In this document: one piece after another, positions 59,450 through 64,000 of the stretch
How positions within the stretch are numbered: position 1 is the first letter of the stretch
How the letters are laid out: every line of letters starts with the position of its first letter
From: Trichopria drosophilae
Lineage: Eukaryota > Arthropoda > Insecta > Hymenoptera > Diapriidae
NCBI GenBank assembly: GCA_030407085.1
Contig: CM059586.1
Location: forward strand, 83,015,501 to 83,079,500
Direction: 5' to 3'
Length of the DNA: 64,000 nt
Made by a program: the position numbers and the translations under genes
The notes under the pieces: model-generated
Databases searched by the model: none
Told to the model about the DNA's origin: nothing
What the model saw: only the letters and a program-made list of their open reading frames with translations

Positions 59450-60662
59450 AACACCATCGGCGTGGTGTTAATTTCCCATTCGCCAGAGTTTCAGTATACT
59501 GACCGGCAATACTGAACCTTTACTGGATCAGTTATGGCATGTAACGCCAGGATTGACTTCCATAGTCGCGGAGTATGAGATAAGTACTGCCTTCTAGTAC
59601 TGATTGCCGGAGTTATTGCCATCGGTTAGTCGCTCCCGTTACATTACTGACCTAACACTGGTGTAATAGTACTTAATCAATATTTTGCTTGGGCTGAATT
59701 CAGGCGTACCTCTGATAATTTTACTAGAGGCAATCAGTAATAATATAACACTGCAAATAGTAGTATGACGTACATCACGAGTAAGACTTTACAGCTTACC
59801 TATGGCATTAGTACCAATCAGTATTGTGTTAACACGGATTTACTCCGTCGGTGAGGACTGATTTAATACTGTATATAGTACTGGCTACCTACACTGGGTT
59901 AGTGCCGATGTACGCCGGCCGTCACTTCTTACCGATGCCAATACTGGCAGCCAGTATTGTGTCGGTATTTATTTGTTCCGTCAGTCAGTACTCGTTTAAT
60001 AGCGAAAGCAGTCCTGGCTTCCTGTATTGGGTCAATAGTAATTTGTTCCATCCGTCAGTATCCATTTAATAGGGAATGCAGTACTGGCTGCCTTTACTGG
60101 GTCAGTACTTTGACAACATTATTATCAGTACTAATTTATTGTCGCCAACAATACTGGATATCAGTATTCGCAGCCAGTATTATGTCAGTATTAATTTATT
60201 CAGTTAGTCAGTACTCGTTTAATAGTACTTGCTGCATGCACGGAAAATAATGTTTGTATTGCCGTAGCCTAACGCGTGGTGTTTGCGCCATTGTCTTACC
60301 GTAGCCTCACATTTATTGTTTATACACCTTCGCTACTGTATTCTAGGAAAACTCTTGTGCCGCGGTAGCACAATAAATGTTTATGCTAAGGTTGTTACGC
60401 CGTTGTAAGGTAACACTGAGGTTACAGCCATATCGGCACCACTATTTTGCTGTCACACCATAATATTAGCCTGTCGTGGCGTAAAATTATTTTCCGTGTG
60501 TACTGAATAATTTGACGATATTATTTACAGTACTAATTTATTGTAACAAACAATACTTGTATGAGCTCTCGTCGGTTTGTTGTCAATACTGACTTTTCTG
60601 TCAAGCCGTACTAGCTGCTGAACTGAGTTAGTATTTTGCCGGGGTTTCATGGTGTTAATTTC
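59450..60662. repeat. 70-bp degenerate minisatellite (CAGTACTGGCTGCC family)
   Basis: CTGGC-containing units start at 59881, 59944, 60014, 60084 and 60154, and a diverged one at 60228, so the period is close to 70. Each unit carries CAGTA, a GGGTCAGTA-like block, TAATTTGTTCC-like sequence and TCAGTACTCGTTTAATAG. More diverged CAGTA/ACTG motifs extend left to about 59500. The array resumes after the MITE at 60239-60498 (compare about 60108 with 60511). TGGTGTTAATTTCC occurs at 59463 and again at 60649, near the two outer edges. Confidence 0.8.
60239..60498. mobile_element. 260-bp MITE with CACGGAAAATAAT inverted ends, inside the minisatellite
   Basis: CACGGAAAATAAT at the left end is inverted at the right (ATTATTTTCCGTG). 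The interior contains inverted CCGTAGC/GCTAC-like and CAATAAATGTTTAT/TTTATTG segments. Minisatellite sequence resumes directly after it, so it inserted into an existing array. There are no ORFs. Confidence 0.7.
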
Positions 60663-60827
60663 CACCTGGGTGTATATGTTTAAATCGAATGCGTTTAGTT
60701 GTCACAAACTACCTGCTTTATTCTGGCAACCAATCTGTTTTGGTTTGTAGTTGGAAAAGAGGATTAGTTCCTACATCCAAATTTTCTTTTCATGAACCAA
60801 ATCATGTCCAATGAAACTAGTTTTATA

Positions 60828-61671
60828 CACGGAAAGGAAGAAACACGACCGAGTCCTGTCTACGCAGCACTGGTTACTGCGTGGCCGGTTCGCAAATACT
60901 TTTTATTTCAACTCGCTATAACTCGGTCAATTTTGAGAATTTTGAAACGAATTAAAAATGAAATTGTTCATTACAGTTTCCCAGATCTAGTGCACTAAGA
61001 AAAAATGATGTATCTTAATAAATAAAAAAGTTATTAATTTTTTAATGCAGAACTGCGAAATTTGTGTTTTTATAGATTCAGGCGCTTCGTTTATCGAGCG
61101 AATTTCAAGCATTCGAAAACTTTCAGAGAGAAAGTTGTTCATTAAGGTATGAACAAATTTTCTGGAAAGTTTCATCTCAATTTCATTAATCGTTTTGAAA
61201 TTAATGAATGTTTAAAATAGGTATAGCGGCCGACGGCCAGCGCGTCATGTGTGCCACGGCTATGCGCGCAAGGCCACAACCAACATTGAACATTCATTAC
61301 TTTTAAACTATTAATGCAATGGAGATGAAACTTTCCAGAAAATTTGTTCATACCTTAATGAACAACTTAATCGCTGAAAGTTTTCGGATGCTTGAAATTC
61401 GCTCGATAAACGAAGCGCCTGAATGTATAAAAACATAAATTTCGCAGTTCTGCATTAAAAAATTAATAACTTTTTTATTTATTAAGATATATCATTTTTT
61501 CTTAGTGCACTAGATTTGGGAAACTGTAATGAACGATTTCATTTTTTATTCGTTTTAAAATTCTCAAAATTGACCGAGTTATAGCGAGTTGAAATAAAAA
61601 GTATTTGCGAACCGGTCACGCAGTAACCAGTGCTGCGTAACAGGAGTCGGTCGTGTTTCTTCCTTTCCGTG
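60828..61671. mobile_element. 844-bp long palindromic element with TA target duplication
   Basis: Both halves are near-perfect inverted copies, from CACGGAAAGGAAGAAACACG at the outer end inward to about 61205/61290, leaving a GC-rich centre of roughly 80 bases. TA flanks both ends (60826-60827 and 61672-61673). Short frames inside are by-products. Interior motifs such as TTTTGAAACGAAT recur in the elements at 11.7 and 30.8 kb. Confidence 0.85.
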
Positions 61672-61959
61672 TAGTTTATCCAGTACTGTCTAATGAAACC
61701 AAATAACCATTTAAATTTCTGTAATCCTAATAGTTCTAGGGTAATGAGCATGAATTCGAATCGATTCTTATTATCATCTTCCAATACAACAACATAAAGT
61801 TATCATTTAACACCAATACTATTCCAGGAAACAACATTTTGAATTGGATATAAAAAATATTAATTTTCTTTTTATTGTAAAATTTCCCATTGACAACACA
61901 CCAACTGTTCGAAAAAGAGACAGTTATATCAAAGTAATAAAATCCCGTTTAAAAAAACA

Positions 61960-62660
61960 GAACAAAGAAAGTGGAGGAAAAAAGTTTCTCTTGATGTTCG
62001 GATGGGACGATGTCGCGGATTCGCTTCCGAAACGATGTGAGAATTCGAGACGGGAGCAACGTAGAAGGCGGAAAACAACGGAAAATAAAGCAGCGGAAGA
62101 ATCGTCGCGCACGGAAAAAGAATGAGGACGCTGTCAGCTGGTGGAAATTATTCTGATTATGCTAATTCCGGTTCTGTTCCACTCCTTTACCCTGGCGTCC
62201 CCAGCCCCATCGCCTCCCTGCTGCTGTCTGCGCCATCTTTCACGAGGCGATATTTATAATATAGGGGCTGCCGAGCAGTTTCGAACTCTTTTTGGTTCAC
62301 CCGTCTCTCGCCCTCCATCGCGCTCGACTTCCTTTGGGGGAGGGGAATGGGGGCAACCACCCCCGTAAGAGCGAGAGACACGGGCGCGAGTCTTGTCGAT
62401 AAATTTATTCATATTCCCGCCGAAATTTCCCATCGAGCGCCTCGCCACGATTTTGAACTCCTTCGGAGCGCCGAATAAGTGCGGCGATTACGGCCTTGGA
62501 ATAGCTCGTTAAAAATGCTCGGGCAATAAAAACAATGCGTGGCGTTAGAGCGTCTGTTGCGGTGCTTTTAGGAACCCTCCGCGGGTTCTCCTCTATACAT
62601 CTCGTATTGCCGACCACTGCACCGTACACCAGCAATCTTCTCCTTTGCCTACGAGTTCTT
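61960..62660. promoter_or_regulatory. GC- and CpG-rich island
   Basis: This is one of the largest GC-elevated blocks in the window, with frequent CpG, GAGAGACACGGGCGCGAG-type purine runs (about 62370) and C-rich tracts. Several short overlapping frames on both strands have no domain or splice context. It is likely a regulatory or promoter-like CpG island, or a remnant of a GC-rich repeat. Confidence 0.35.
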
Positions 62661-63239
62661 TTTTAATTAGAGGTACTTTGTATTCGTTCTCCTTGCTTGC
62701 TTGGTTATTTTCCTTTCGAGTACAAAGAATGCCGAAACTCTTTCGTTAAATGAATGAATAATTTCACCAGGGAATTTAACCTGGGACGATTTTGGAAACG
62801 GATAATGGCATGGGTGGGAATTTGCAAAGTTTGTTAGAAAATATTTCTCTTTTATTGAAGGGTATGTGGTTACCTTGGGGGTTGGCTCTACCTTACAATC
62901 AAAAAGTTCATAGAATTGAAATGTGAAATAAAAAGTGAAAAAATATCACAAAAATCGTTCTAGTGATAATCGATATTAATTTTATTTCTTTTTTTCAAAA
63001 TCAGAATACGTAGTCTCTTCTAAATCATAATAGTACATTGTACATCAATGGAAAAACGATAGCGACCGCAACGAGCGGTAACATGCCGCCCAAGTGAAGC
63101 GTGCGGGTGTCAAGACGCTCGCTACAATACCTCTCGTTTCGCCTGTGATACCCACGATATTTTTTGCCCTACTCTCTTTAAATTTGCAATATTTTAAAGC
63201 ATGATACTGCCTGAAAATCATTAATTTTGATTCTTTTGT

Positions 63240-63360
63240 CTTGAGATTTAGATTGAGCGACCCTGAAAACCCTCGAGTAACAAGTTTTAAACGATTTCAA
63301 TCAATTTTGCAAAAATTCGACAACCATATTGGATCCGCCATTTTGAATTTTGACATTTTT
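63240..63360. repeat. fragment of the ATGGC (YY1/PHO-like) repeat family
   Basis: GAGCGACCCTGAAAACCC followed by CATATTGGATCCGCCATTTT (63326-63345) matches the family arrayed at 43.2 kb in inverted orientation. GCCATTTTG at 63337-63345 is the core. Confidence 0.6.
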
Positions 63361-63497
63361 ATTTCAGATTCGGATTTAATGTAATGGGAAGGAAGCATCC
63401 GACATCGTTGGCATATTGTGAAATAACAACAACGTAATTTTCTACATAGGTTATTTTTTCTTCGGTCATTTTTTCGTAGATCTATCTGATACGTTGC

Positions 63498-63648
63498 AAC
63501 AATTGTTTTTCGACCGATTGTTATGCGACCAAGTGTGCGTACACTAATTGTGTGTTCGACCAATTGTTTTTCGACCAATTGTACCTTTCGATCAATTGTT
63601 TTTTCGACCAATTATGCATTCGACCAATTGTTTTTCGATCAATTGTCG
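63498..63648. repeat. about 17-bp minisatellite, TTCGACCAATTGTTTT
   Basis: About eight imperfect units carry CGACCAATTGT or CGATCAATTGT. The CAATTG core is a palindrome (E-box class CANNTG). It creates a shadow frame on each strand. Confidence 0.85.
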
Positions 63649-63904
63649 TTGAATCCTATAACATATATTTTAGATGTCTATAAGATATCTTTTAGATATA
63701 TTGAAAATATATTTTAAAAGAAAATTAACGGACAGATTAAAGAACGTCAATAAATTTGGATAATTGTTACAGTTCTGTTTATTTTTAAATTAGTTTAACG
63801 TTTTTTATTATATATGTATTAAAACTTTACATTAGAATATCTTATGGTATCTTGACATTATTGTAAACTCTCGAATATATACAAATTACGCAAGCAAACA
63901 AGTA

Positions 63905-63995
63905 AGGAAAAAACTTGTCCCAGCGGAAATCGAACCCGGGTCTCTCGCTTAGTGCACTTAGTATTTAACATCTTAACCTGTGCGTTACATTTTAT
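63905..63995 (-). mobile_element. tRNA-derived SINE-like fragment
   Basis: The minus strand reads AGAGACCCGGGTTCGATTTC, which contains a Pol III B box (GGTTCGATTTC), preceded by CAGGTTAAGATG as in a D arm. The tail is GCTGGGACAAGT. It runs to the window edge, so the full length is unknown. Confidence 0.6.
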
Positions 63996-64000
63996 GTATA

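Noticed and set aside
62141..62635. Several 60-80-codon frames in the 62-kb GC island
   Set aside because: Overlapping on both strands, no conserved motif, best explained by lack of stop codons in GC-rich DNA.

Overview
This window is a 64-kb piece of an AT-rich insect genome with one convincing protein-coding gene: a Hox3/zerknullt-class homeobox gene (zen) on the + strand at 48307-51078, in two exons. The homeodomain has [28 protein letters not shown] and Gln50/Asn51, which place it in the insect zen class. The window is therefore probably an intergenic stretch of a Hox complex. The ATGGC-rich repeat families, CACTC/CACGG-ended foldback elements and tRNA-derived fragments are compatible with a hymenopteran, but the species cannot be fixed from sequence alone.

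Layout. 1-48160: no convincing gene. This is AT-rich DNA filled with foldback and MITE-like elements (11.7-13.7, 21.4-22.8, 29.1-32.3, 38.1 kb), a broken LINE (15.0-15.9 kb, minus), dispersed GC-rich repeats (8.3-10.3 and 19.4 kb), short tandem arrays (19.7, 28.5, 35.0, 43.2 kb), tRNA-derived SINE fragments, and GC-elevated purine/pyrimidine-biased islands (4.2, 7.2, 32.4, 42.2 kb) that could be regulatory. 48162-51755: zen, with a TATA box and initiator, a short 5' leader with a tiny uORF, a 1.6-kb intron just before the homeodomain, and a 3' UTR with three degenerate repeats and a poly(A) signal. 51760-53550: a possible convergent small ORF, a hairpin with Dorsal/NF-kB-like sites, a foldback repeat and a second promoter-like patch. 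54285-55953: a piggyBac-type element with TTAA target duplication. 56-64 kb: GC-elevated islands, a 70-bp minisatellite interrupted by a MITE, a near-perfect 844-bp palindromic element, a CAATTG minisatellite and a SINE fragment.

Most interesting signals: arrays of the orphan nuclear-receptor site TCAAGGTCA carried by two foldback elements; a repeat family that scatters YY1/PHO-like ATGGC motifs through the interval; a hammerhead-ribozyme-like core at 29.9 kb; two pre-miRNA-sized hairpins (8.6 and 27.6 kb); and a start-site argument that shortens the zen N-terminus by 40 residues. Functional claims for noncoding sequence are inference from motifs only; no alignment, folding or expression data were available.
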